A DNA stretch of 64,000 nt, from contig CAMBEK010000003.1 of assembly GCA_945865565.1 (NCBI GenBank), forward strand, positions 62,001 to 126,000. Direction: 5' to 3'. The stretch is from Pseudobacteriovorax antillogorgiicola (GTDB taxonomy: Bacteria > Bdellovibrionota_B > Oligoflexia > Oligoflexales > RGVZ01). The notes under the pieces were generated by a model. That model ran no database searches. It saw nothing but the letters and a program-made list of their open reading frames with translations, and was not told the DNA's origin. Made by a program: the position numbers and the translations under genes. Of this stretch, positions 8,434 through 16,379 are shown one piece after another. How positions within the stretch are numbered: position 1 is the first letter of the stretch; each line of letters opens with the position of its first letter.

Positions 8434-9522
8434 ATGAAAATTTACAAAATCGGCCCCGCAATTTTTGGATTTGTCCTGATGACTGCAGGGTGCAAAACGC
8501 TCTCTCCGGTTGCTTCCCTGGATCAAAACAGGAACGAAGTTGTTTTCGTTACGACGTCTGACGAACGGACGGCTGCCCCGGAACTTGCCGAGGACCGTGG
8601 CATCAAGGATGCCCGAGCATCCCTGTTGACTCGAATCAAGGCCAACCCGTTGGACGGCGCAGCCCTCATTGACCTTGCGCGTCTGGCACTCGTTGCTGAA
8701 AAGACGGCAGAGGCAGAGGGCTGGGCGAAAAGGGCGCTTCGCGCAGACACAAAAAATGTGGAGGCAAAAAAGATTCTGGCGATGGTTGCCCTGCAGCGGC
8801 GTCAACTTGACCTCGCCGAGGTTTTTTTGAACTCTTTGGATGGCTCACAAAGCAAAGATTCAACTGTCCTCAACTTGATCGGCCAACTGCGCCTTGCAAG
8901 GGGTCGAAATCTACTTGCTGCCGAGGCCTTCAAGAGGGCGCTTGAGCTGAATCCAAATGACATCGCGACGCGAATGAACCTTGGAGTTCTCTACCTCAAG
9001 CACCGGCAATACAATCAAGCCGGCATACAGTTTGAACGTGTCCTTTCTGTCATGCCGAAACACGACGATGCTGCCGTCCACATGGCGATGGTCGAAGCCC
9101 ACAGAGGAAAAACCAAGGTCGCCATCGACGCCCTGACTGCCGCCCTTTCACGCAATCCAAACAGCGAACTGGTGCTGTTTAATCTTGCATCTGTCGAGCG
9201 CGAGGCCGGCCAACTGGAGAATGCCAAAACCCATCTCAAGAAGTTTCTGACCGTGAGCAAAACTAAAAATGATGAGACGGAACAGGTAGCTTCGATCCTT
9301 GAGGATATTTTTCGGCAGCAATCCGCGGAGGGTAACAGGGTTAGTGACACTGAAATCATGACCCTTGCTGCAAAGATAAAGGCCGCCCCATCGGCAACGA
9401 AACCAGAAATCAACGAGCTGCCTCCGGAGCTGGTCCAGGCGCAGAAGCCTGTTGAGCCCGCAAGGGGCCCAGTTGATCCTGAGTCCAACAACGTGAGTGA
9501 GCTCGAAAGGGCGCTGCAATGA
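8434..9522 (+). CDS. TPR lipoprotein, GltE/AglT-like candidate
   Basis: A 362-residue lipoprotein. The lipobox MTAGC follows a short hydrophobic signal, so the mature protein starts at the Cys near residue 20. TPR units follow: NPLDGAALIDLARLALVAEK, GRNLLAAEAFKRALELNPND, YNQAGIQFERVLSVMPKHDD, HRGKTKVAIDALTAALSRNP. The C-terminal 60 residues are Pro/Ala/Glu-rich and probably disordered. I chose ATG 8434 because GGGAG at 8420-8424 is nine bases away; the upstream TTG/ATG choices at 8413 and 8425 have no spaced ribosome site. Its stop overlaps the next ATG as ATGA. Likely anchored to a membrane face as an adaptor in the same complex as the neighbouring TPR proteins. Confidence 0.65.
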   Translation: MKIYKIGPAIFGFVLMTAGCKTLSPVASLDQNRNEVVFVTTSDERTAAPELAEDRGIKDARASLLTRIKANPLDGAALIDLARLALVAEKTAEAEGWAKRALRADTKNVEAKKILAMVALQRRQLDLAEVFLNSLDGSQSKDSTVLNLIGQLRLARGRNLLAAEAFKRALELNPNDIATRMNLGVLYLKHRQYNQAGIQFERVLSVMPKHDDAAVHMAMVEAHRGKTKVAIDALTAALSRNPNSELVLFNLASVEREAGQLENAKTHLKKFLTVSKTKNDETEQVASILEDIFRQQSAEGNRVSDTEIMTLAAKIKAAPSATKPEINELPPELVQAQKPVEPARGPVDPESNNVSELERALQ

Positions 9523-9836
9523 GATCACGACTGGCCCTCGCCGGAATATTGACTCTTCTGTATGGTGGGGCAGCAAATGCTGCATCTACACCTGCACCTG
9601 CAAGTTCAACGGCACAGAAGGCAGGTGATGTCGCAGATCCCGGCTACATGGTCCGGTCATCCACCAAAATTGATTTTAATGAAGCGGCCATCGAAGGCCG
9701 CATGAAAGCCCCAGATGGATTTTTTTTGCAGGGCAGAAAGTCTCAGGAAATGCAAAACCTGCTAAAACTCAGGTCTAATTTTCGCAGAGAACTCTCAGGT
9801 TCAGCCTCGGCAGCAGAAAATCCACCTCAGGACTGA
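9519..9836 (+). CDS. Small secreted protein of the TPR operon, unknown function
   Basis: A 105-residue protein with a clear signal peptide (cleavage after ANA, about residue 22). The mature part has low complexity at first (STPAPASST), then a segment KIDFNEAAIEGRMKAPDGFFLQGRKSQEMQNLLKLRSNFRREL cut here into its visible features: a DFNE box, a GFFLQGR turn and a basic helix. The FNEAAIEGRMKAPDG pattern resembles the short tails seen in proteins of TonB/energy-transducer operons of Myxococcales, but I cannot name a family. It starts by ATGA overlap with the TPR lipoprotein and overlaps the convergent lipocalin gene by ten bases at the 3' end. Confidence 0.6.
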   Translation: MRSRLALAGILTLLYGGAANAASTPAPASSTAQKAGDVADPGYMVRSSTKIDFNEAAIEGRMKAPDGFFLQGRKSQEMQNLLKLRSNFRRELSGSASAAENPPQD

Positions 9837-10369
9837 GGCACCATTTTTATTTTTCTGACGTCGTATCCCTGCGCCGCAATGCGATCAATTATGGTTTGAT
9901 AGGTCTTCGGTTCCAGCCTGCTGGACCGGGCCATGATCCAAAGATAGTTGCGCGAGGGTACGCCGATTACAGTGAATGAGTAATCATCCGCAAGGTCGAT
10001 CACGAGATAATCAGCGAGAAATGGCCAAAGAAACTGAACGCGCCACTCTGCATTGGAGTTTTTGTCGTAAATGAAGGCTTTCGGATGATATTCCGCCACC
10101 GGGCCATCCGCGGATTTTTTGTTGAACCTGAACGTGATCGCAATGCTGCCATCTTTTTCCAAATCATAAGATTCAGTCGCATTGTGAGCGTCTGTTTCAA
10201 GTAAGGTTGGAATGTTGGCGATGACGTACCACTTGCCCATGAAGCGGGGGATATCAACCTTTTCAACTAATTTCAGGGGCGGGCGTTTTTCGGCAGTTTC
10301 ACACCCAGCAAGATTTAAAAAAACAGACAGACATGTTGTAAACACGACGGCGATGCGAGAAAAGCGCAT
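9827..10369 (-). CDS. blc: Outer-membrane lipocalin (Blc family)
   Basis: A 180-residue lipoprotein. The lipobox NLAGC is near residue 23. The lipocalin signature is FMGKWYVIANIPTLLE (about residues 44-58), followed by strands with YDLEKDGSIAI and the bacterial-lipocalin segment YLVIDLADDYSFTVIGVPSR and the motif LWIMARS. Blc-type lipocalins bind lysophospholipids or fatty acids at the outer membrane and are linked to envelope stress. It is the second gene of a minus-strand pair, starting three bases after the stop of the upstream lipoprotein gene. Confidence 0.88.
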   Translation of the reverse strand: MRFSRIAVVFTTCLSVFLNLAGCETAEKRPPLKLVEKVDIPRFMGKWYVIANIPTLLETDAHNATESYDLEKDGSIAITFRFNKKSADGPVAEYHPKAFIYDKNSNAEWRVQFLWPFLADYLVIDLADDYSFTVIGVPSRNYLWIMARSSRLEPKTYQTIIDRIAAQGYDVRKIKMVPQS

Positions 10370-10372
10370 GTT

Positions 10373-11086
10373 TTATTCCCCCGGCCTAACCGCGGGTGCA
10401 CGGACTCGCCCCGTCGACTCGGCAATGATTATCTTGTCAAAACTGGCAAGGCAGCGCGCAATCTCAGCTGGAACAGAACAGCTTTCAACAGGCCTCCCAG
10501 TCCGGTCAATCAGCGTGATCGCGAGGTCGGATTGGATTCCGTACTGCGTCATGTACCACGAAGCGGCATCGTCAGAAAAAATCACGATGTCACGAAGGTC
10601 CTCCTCCTTCATCTTCAAGATTTGGGCGACCTGAGCGCGCCGCGCCGAATCCTCGTCGACGATTCTTCGGGTAACAACACTGGCTGGCGCGAAAACACGC
10701 GCCGAGTCAATGGCGACAATCACGTACGATGGCGTGGCTTTCGCTTTCAATTGGCTTTGGATCCGCTCGGTCAAACCAACGACAGCCTCGCCGAGCGCAT
10801 GAGAATCGTAACCACCAAAAAATGAAAGTTTGACGGTTAAAACAACTCCCGTGGCCCGCCCAACCGGAGGAAGTCGCCCCTGAATCGATTCCAGGAAGTT
10901 TTGGCGTGTGAATGCTTCGATTCCTGCAAGAGGCGCCATTAATTCCTGGCTGGATTTACTGGATGCTTCTTTCATCGCCGAGCGATCCTTGCACCCCCAT
11001 GAGAGCGTCAGGAACACGAAAATCCATGGCAACAAACAGGTCATTTGTCGGCTTACCCCGGTAAGTGTTTTACTCGTATTTCTCAA
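10373..11086 (-). CDS. Predicted lipoprotein, unknown function
   Basis: A 237-residue protein with a long N-region, a hydrophobic signal (about residues 15-31) and a lipobox-like LSWGC, so the mature lipoprotein probably begins near residue 32. The mature domain alternates strands and helices (GVVLTVKLSFFGGYDSHALG, PSYVIVAIDSARVFAP, DIVIFSDDAASWYMTQYGI, LAITLIDRTGRPVESC), reminiscent of a thioredoxin-like or alkyl-hydroperoxide-like fold with the RTGRPVESC turn, but no redox CxxC is present. Paired in an operon with the lipocalin gene. The internal ATG at MTCLLPW is an alternative start. Confidence 0.6.
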   Translation of the reverse strand: MRNTSKTLTGVSRQMTCLLPWIFVFLTLSWGCKDRSAMKEASSKSSQELMAPLAGIEAFTRQNFLESIQGRLPPVGRATGVVLTVKLSFFGGYDSHALGEAVVGLTERIQSQLKAKATPSYVIVAIDSARVFAPASVVTRRIVDEDSARRAQVAQILKMKEEDLRDIVIFSDDAASWYMTQYGIQSDLAITLIDRTGRPVESCSVPAEIARCLASFDKIIIAESTGRVRAPAVRPGE

Positions 11087-11237
11087 TTATTTCAGGATTT
11101 TACGGAAAAATCCAATTCCCGCCCTGTTTTCTGACTGCCTGGGTCGCCAGATCCGCCTAAAAAACTAAATTTATCGGGCATTTAGCCGATCCAACCGGTG
11201 AAAGACGAATTCGGTAAATAAAGGGGTTACCAAGGCC

Positions 11238-13502
11238 GTGGCCAATCGCAACCTGGACCGGACAATCTCTTGCGCCTTGTTGGTGCCATGGCTTGCTGTT
11301 GCCGCGGCATGCGGTGCAACATCTGGCAGCCGCGGAGAAGATACCGAAGGCGGGGCCGTGGAAACCAAATTCACCAATCCTGACGGCAACTCAAAAATCA
11401 GCAGCTACCTGATCGAAAAAATTGACGGCGCACCTGTTGATTACTCCAATGCGTCGACCCTGAATATCGTGGTGACCCGGCGGAATGGCGGGTCACAAAT
11501 CAAGTACAAGGCCGCAAACTCAGACAAACTTGAATGCGTACGCAATCGCAACTGGAGCGCCCTGAGCAGGGCCGACACTCTCAGCATTGATACCTCAGCC
11601 TTGGTCGACGGCGATGCAGTGCTATGCCTGGTCGCCTACACCCCCGAAGGCAAGGTAGACTCCAATCCGATCATGGTTCAGTGGCTCCATGATGTAACAC
11701 CACCGACTGCACCGACAGCCGCGAGGATGGTCATACCCGTGCCACCTGCTACGATTTTGACGACATCGCGCATCGTCAAACTCCGCTGGGTCCCCAGCGA
11801 AGATCCCGCTCCTTCAAATGGTGCCGCACAATCCCTGATGAAGACCCAGAAAGTCCTCATAGGAACGTCCGAGGGTGCACGAGACATCTACACGCAAAAC
11901 TACAGCGTCACGGACTTTGAGGCGACGATCACCTTGCCAAAAGACGGCGATTTTTATTTTTCAGTCGCCTCTGTTGACCACGCAGGAAACGAAGGCATCG
12001 CAAAGATCAGCGGTAAAATCTCTGTTGATGGGACTCCCCCGCCAGCTCCAACCAGCATTTCATGGAATCCAGCTGGGCCAACGCGAAACACTACGGAACT
12101 CGTAGCTTCCTGGAACGCTGTGCAGGAGGACACCGCCGTTACCTATAAATATAAACTTGAAACATACGATTCCTGCACCGACACTTCGCTCATCGGGTCC
12201 ATCCAAGGGACATCCGCCGCAAACACAACCCAGACCACTTTGAGTCTCGGAGAAGGATGCCACTTTCTTTCTGTGATGGCAGTAAACTCCGGCGGACTTG
12301 AATCAGCAGCTTGGTTTAAGTCACCTACACCTTTCATTGTTGACCTCACTAAGCCCCTCATCAGCCTTGAAAGCAGCCCTGATGGCTTGGTTTCGCACTT
12401 CAACACGATTGAAATTGCAATGGCGAGTTCCGCTCAAAATCAACTTGATGTGCACGAGTACAAGTACAAGGTCATCACAGGAACTGACTGCGGCGCCAAG
12501 GGAACCTGGTCGGATTGGTTGCCGGGATCAACTCAAAAAACGGAGAACATCAAGGGACCGGCTTATGAGGGGACCATGTCCATTTGCGCCAAGGCACGAG
12601 ATGCCGCTGGCAACGAAAGCGAGCCAGACACCGTCAAAGGCTACCGCGTGGCTTCCTGGACAAACCAAATCAGCCCCGCCGCCATTCCAGATTTCAGTGA
12701 AACTTACAAAATGAAAATTGCTTTTTCGGCCAACAGCATCATCAAGTATTTGTCGTCCGAAACTGGATCGTGGTCCATTGAAACACCCAGCACTCCACCG
12801 ACTGTGAACGGCTCGTCTGCCCGAACGGTCACTGGCGCCAATGGCACCATCTATTCAGGATCCGATGCCCTTTCCTCGGGGACCTGGAAAACAACCATCA
12901 ACCGGACGCCAACTGGCAGCGCACTTGTTTCCACTGATTTATCGACGATTCCTGGGGAATCAGGCCCATGGTGCGTTGGCAATCTTTATCTGCTGGACCT
13001 CGCCACAAATCAGGATCTGATCGATAACTTCCAAGCGTTGGTTTCTTGCATCACAACCACCACTACTCCGCCGGTCCAAAAGATCCAAGTTGTCTCTTAC
13101 GACTCATCAAAGGTCGGACTCAAGTGGAGCCGCCAGGAAATATTCACGCGCAATACAGCGGTAAAATCCGCAGGGGCGATTTCCCTGGCCACATATCAAT
13201 TTGTTGCTGTTACGGACCCGACAAACAATAATATTGTCCAGACGTGCGTCAATCCGCCGGCAACCGGAGGCTGTGAGGCAGAATTGGTTTCGATTCCTGG
13301 TTCAGAAGGAACAACGGCCTTGGCTGCATTAGAACCCGCTAGCCCAGATGTCAGAGTCATTATTTCTGGAGAGATGTCCGGAACCATGCGCCTCGGCGTG
13401 GCCTCACTTTTGATCGGCGCTTTCAACCTGGAGTGGATCGCAGTGGAACTTGCGGCGCCTGAAAATTTCATCTTAAGCCCATACCTGATCGGGGTTCCGT
13501 AG
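11238..13502 (+). CDS. Large lipoprotein with Ig/FnIII-like repeats
   Basis: A 754-residue predicted surface or periplasmic lipoprotein. The signal peptide ends in a lipobox (VAAAC, Cys about residue 25). At least three beta-sandwich-type repeats are marked by Pro-rich junctions: DVTPPTAPTAARM (about 150), DGTPPPAPTSISW (about 268) and VDLTKPLISLESS (about 372); each is followed by Trp/Tyr-bearing strands and a VDHAGNEG/RDAAGNESEP loop, as in bacterial FnIII/Ig-like adhesin domains. The C-terminal 270 residues form a separate Thr/Ser-rich domain. The start is GTG 11238 after AAGGGG; spacing is long. The next gene begins two bases after its stop. Adhesion or surface structure is inferred. Confidence 0.65.
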   Translation: MANRNLDRTISCALLVPWLAVAAACGATSGSRGEDTEGGAVETKFTNPDGNSKISSYLIEKIDGAPVDYSNASTLNIVVTRRNGGSQIKYKAANSDKLECVRNRNWSALSRADTLSIDTSALVDGDAVLCLVAYTPEGKVDSNPIMVQWLHDVTPPTAPTAARMVIPVPPATILTTSRIVKLRWVPSEDPAPSNGAAQSLMKTQKVLIGTSEGARDIYTQNYSVTDFEATITLPKDGDFYFSVASVDHAGNEGIAKISGKISVDGTPPPAPTSISWNPAGPTRNTTELVASWNAVQEDTAVTYKYKLETYDSCTDTSLIGSIQGTSAANTTQTTLSLGEGCHFLSVMAVNSGGLESAAWFKSPTPFIVDLTKPLISLESSPDGLVSHFNTIEIAMASSAQNQLDVHEYKYKVITGTDCGAKGTWSDWLPGSTQKTENIKGPAYEGTMSICAKARDAAGNESEPDTVKGYRVASWTNQISPAAIPDFSETYKMKIAFSANSIIKYLSSETGSWSIETPSTPPTVNGSSARTVTGANGTIYSGSDALSSGTWKTTINRTPTGSALVSTDLSTIPGESGPWCVGNLYLLDLATNQDLIDNFQALVSCITTTTTPPVQKIQVVSYDSSKVGLKWSRQEIFTRNTAVKSAGAISLATYQFVAVTDPTNNNIVQTCVNPPATGGCEAELVSIPGSEGTTALAALEPASPDVRVIISGEMSGTMRLGVASLLIGAFNLEWIAVELAAPENFILSPYLIGVP

Positions 13503-13503
13503 G

Positions 13504-14850
13504 ATGATTGGTCAGCGAAACTCGAGCCGGGAATTTCTGGCTTTTCTTTTTTCAACCTTTATCGGTTTGGGATTTTTTCTCTTGCCAGTGCAGCTTGGCG
13601 ACCGAACGACCATTCCTTTTGATGTCTTAACCAGTTCACTGGTGACCAAATTTCCAGGGCTCGTCAAATTTTGGGCCACAGCACTCTTTGTGACCGGAAT
13701 CGTCGGATCTGTTGCGCTCCTCGCCAGCAAGTCACAGCCCGAAAGCCAGCCGTGGTTTCATTTCCTCGGTACTTCTCGCTTTATGGCAGTCACCAGAATT
13801 TTTGGCGGAATTCTTGCACTTGCGATGGGATTTGATCTTGCTCCGCAGATTCTTCTCGGCCCAGACGTCAAAGGCGTAATGTGGGGCAAACTTGGATTGA
13901 CGGTAGGGATCATCGTTCCCGTGGGCGCGATGACCGTTGCCCTTCTTCTTCACTATGGTGCCCTGGAATTTTTTGGTGCCTTGATGCGGCCCGTGATGCG
14001 GCCTGTTTTTCGACTGCCGGGCCGCTCGGCCTTGGATGACTTGATGTCATGGCTCGGGCCGTATGCCGTGGGGTTTTATTTCACCCGTAAATTAATGGAC
14101 CAAGGCCTCTACACGCGCCGGCAGACGTTTACGGTGGCGACCTGTTTCTGCACGATCAGCATCGGATTTGTGGCGGTGATTGCCTCGACTTTGGACATCC
14201 TTCACCTGTTCAGCCAGATCTTTATAACGTATTTCATTGCCGTCTATGGCCTTGCCGCGATTCTCGTCAGGATGTGGCCCATTACCGCAATTCCCGAAAC
14301 CTACACGACCACTCCACAACCAGAACCCGATGAAAAAAAGAATCTCCTGCAACTCGCCAATGAGGGCCTGCGCGACGCACTGCAGAGGGCGTCCACTGCG
14401 CCACCCTTACCCAGGATTTTCTGGGATTCATTTGTAGAGGGAATTCAGATCAGCGCGACCATCCTGGGGAGCATCGTTGGAATTGGAACCATTGCGTTGC
14501 TCTTGGCCCATCATACCGACATGTTTCATTGGCTTGGCGCGCCACTCGTCCTGCCGTTGACGTGGATCGGCGCGCCCGAACCCGCGCGGCTAGCTCCGGC
14601 CATCGTGGCCGGATTCACGGAAGTTTATGTGCCATCGTTGCTGGTGAAGGATGCGGCCATTCAGACGCGGTTTTTCATCTGCGTGATGAGCATCTCGCAG
14701 CTTTTATTCTTTTCATCAGTCGTACCAGTATTGATTGAAGTTTTCCGGGCCATTCCAGCCCGAATTCCACACCTGATCGCACTTTTTGTCCTGCGGACTC
14801 TAATTCTCATCCCGTTTCTGACGGTGGCAACAAAAATTTTCGTCCCCTGA
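13504..14850 (+). CDS. YjiH-family nucleoside-recognition (Gate) domain membrane protein
   Basis: A 448-residue integral membrane protein with about ten hydrophobic segments. The family hallmarks are GFFLLPVQLGDRTTIPFDVL near the N-terminus and RSALDDLMSWLGPYAVGFYF followed by the Gate domain around TRRQTFTVATCFCTISIGFV. The YjiH family has an inner-membrane, transport-like architecture of unknown substrate. A cytoplasmic loop at about 270-300 is charged. It is co-directional with the preceding lipoprotein, one base apart. Its stop lies in GTCCCCTGACGGG, which resembles a worn copy of the hairpin repeat that fills the following intergenic space. Confidence 0.75.
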   Translation: MIGQRNSSREFLAFLFSTFIGLGFFLLPVQLGDRTTIPFDVLTSSLVTKFPGLVKFWATALFVTGIVGSVALLASKSQPESQPWFHFLGTSRFMAVTRIFGGILALAMGFDLAPQILLGPDVKGVMWGKLGLTVGIIVPVGAMTVALLLHYGALEFFGALMRPVMRPVFRLPGRSALDDLMSWLGPYAVGFYFTRKLMDQGLYTRRQTFTVATCFCTISIGFVAVIASTLDILHLFSQIFITYFIAVYGLAAILVRMWPITAIPETYTTTPQPEPDEKKNLLQLANEGLRDALQRASTAPPLPRIFWDSFVEGIQISATILGSIVGIGTIALLLAHHTDMFHWLGAPLVLPLTWIGAPEPARLAPAIVAGFTEVYVPSLLVKDAAIQTRFFICVMSISQLLFFSSVVPVLIEVFRAIPARIPHLIALFVLRTLILIPFLTVATKIFVP

Positions 14851-14851
14851 C

Positions 14852-15237
14852 GGGAAAGCGTCATCCTGAACTAAACCCATCATCCTGAGCTACCCCGTCA
14901 TCCTAAGCCGGACCCGTCATCCTGAGCGTTAGCGAAGGATCCTCTCTTCCGCATTGAGGAAAGGATTCTTCGGCCTACGGCCTCAGAATGACGAGTTAAG
15001 AAAGGATTCTTCGGCCTACGGCCTCAGAATGACGGGTTAAGAAAGGATTCTTCGGCCTGCGGCCTCAGAATGACGGGTTAAGAAAGGATTCTTCGGCCTG
15101 CGCCCTCAGAATGACGAGGTAAGAAAGGATCCTTCGCTAACGCTCAGGATGACGGAGCGGCTCAGAATGACGGGTTAAGAAAGGATTCTTCGGCCTGCGG
15201 CCTCAGAATGACGGTGCCCGGTTCAGGATGATGAGCC
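14852..15237. repeat. Hairpin-repeat block 1 between convergent genes
   Basis: This gap of about 390 bases between yjiH-like and hpd holds no gene. It is filled with copies of two related short imperfect palindromes. Type A is CGTCATCCTGAGCG, a three-base loop, then GCGAAGGATC. Type B, mostly in reverse orientation here, is AAGGATTCTTCGGCC, a three-base loop, then GGCCTCAGAATGACG. From 14962 the B-type unit repeats with an exact 41-base period (unit starts at 14962, 15002 with one-base slippage, 15043, 15084, 15125) separated by GGTTAAGA, then again at 15181. Single arms (CGTCATCCTGA) occur at 14859, 14893 and 14914. Located 3' to both flanking genes, so a transcription-termination or REP-like role is plausible. 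Confidence 0.85.
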
Positions 15238-15242
15238 GATTC

Positions 15243-16307
15243 CTACTTAAGGTAACCACGTTTCTGTTGATCGCGCTCAATGGACCGGAATAGAGCGCCA
15301 AAGTTCCCTTCACCGAAGGAAAGATGATTCTTGCGCTGAATGATTTCGATGAAGATCGGACCAATGATGTTTTTGGTGAAGATCTGGAGCAGGTAGCCTT
15401 CATCGTCGCCGTCGACCAAGATGCTGAGGTCCTGCAAATCCTTATGGTTCTCAGTCACATTGGGAACGCGATTGAACACTTCCTTGTAATAGTCATCATC
15501 GATGTCTAGCGTCTGGATTGACGTACCCTTCATCGCCTTCAAGCTCTCAATGATGTTTGAAGATGCGAAAGCCAAGTGCTGCACACCCGGCCCTTTGTAT
15601 TCCTCAAGGTACTCGTTGATCTGGGATTTCTTGTCGGTCGCCTCGTTGATCGGAATGCAGAAGCTGCCGTCCGGCGAACGCAAGGCATAGGAAGTAAGCC
15701 CGGTTTTTTCACCCCGGATGTCAAAGTAGCGGACTTCGTAGAATCCGAAAACATTCTGGTAAAAGTCTGACCAGGCCTTCATCGTCCCCTCTTCGACGTT
15801 ATTCGTCAGGTGATCGATGACCAGAAAACCCTTGTCTTTAATCTTGGTAGGCTTGGCATGCGGAACAAAACCCATCCGCTCGTACCGTTTCGCATCATCC
15901 CAGTGATCAATGAAATAAATCAGGCTGCCACCGATACCTTCTATCGCGGGAAGCGGTTTGCCATCGGCAGTTGTGTAGTCACCCTTCTTGGCTTTTGCGC
16001 CGCGCTTTACGGCAGCCTCAACCGCCGCATGGGCATCCTTCACGCGCCACCCCATGGCAACGACGCTGGGGCCGTGCGCTTTGGCAAACTCAACTGCGTG
16101 AGATCCCACATCGGTATTCACAAGAAAGTGAATGTCATTTTGATTGTAATAATCAACGGCACGCGACTTGTGGCGCAGCAAGCGGCTAAAGCCAAACTCA
16201 GTGAACAACCGGTCCAACATCGCATGGTCACCGCTGTACTCGATGAATTCGATGCCCTGAAGCCCAACATGGTTTTCAATTTTTGCTGGAGCGTTTTGTT
16301 TTGACAT
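15243..16307 (-). CDS. hpd: 4-hydroxyphenylpyruvate dioxygenase
   Basis: A 354-residue cytoplasmic Fe(II) dioxygenase of tyrosine catabolism, making homogentisate. Two vicinal-oxygen-chelate domains are present. The iron ligands are His in VIDHLTNNVE, His in GVQHLAFAS and Glu in IFIEIIQR. The C-terminal helix (FGEGNFGALFRSIERDQQKR) covers the active site as in the family. The start is the ATG at 16307, 14 codons into the recognisable family N-terminus, with AAAGGA upstream; the longer in-frame extension to 16367 lacks a ribosome site. No homogentisate dioxygenase or other tyrosine-catabolic gene is in the window. Confidence 0.93.
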   Translation of the reverse strand: MSKQNAPAKIENHVGLQGIEFIEYSGDHAMLDRLFTEFGFSRLLRHKSRAVDYYNQNDIHFLVNTDVGSHAVEFAKAHGPSVVAMGWRVKDAHAAVEAAVKRGAKAKKGDYTTADGKPLPAIEGIGGSLIYFIDHWDDAKRYERMGFVPHAKPTKIKDKGFLVIDHLTNNVEEGTMKAWSDFYQNVFGFYEVRYFDIRGEKTGLTSYALRSPDGSFCIPINEATDKKSQINEYLEEYKGPGVQHLAFASSNIIESLKAMKGTSIQTLDIDDDYYKEVFNRVPNVTENHKDLQDLSILVDGDDEGYLLQIFTKNIIGPIFIEIIQRKNHLSFGEGNFGALFRSIERDQQKRGYLK

Positions 16308-16332
16308 GTATGTGAGTCCTTTGAAAATTGAC

Positions 16333-16362
16333 TCTATAGTTGTTCCCGCCATTGCCGGACAA
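16333..16362 (-). promoter_or_regulatory. Promoter of hpd
   Basis: On the minus strand a -35 box TTGTCC (16362-16357) and a -10 box TATAGA (16338-16333) are separated by 18 bases and lie just upstream of the hpd start at 16307. The same -10 variants TATAGA/TATAGT recur before other genes of this window. Confidence 0.5.
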
Positions 16363-16379
16363 GTCAACCCTGTTTGAAT

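Noticed and set aside
14962-15215. CRISPR-like array with 41-base period
   Set aside because: The whole unit, including the part between hairpins, is nearly identical each time; there are no unique spacers and no cas gene. It is a tandem hairpin repeat.
15810-16304. 164-residue open frame opposite hpd
   Set aside because: Shadow of hpd; no ribosome site or motif.
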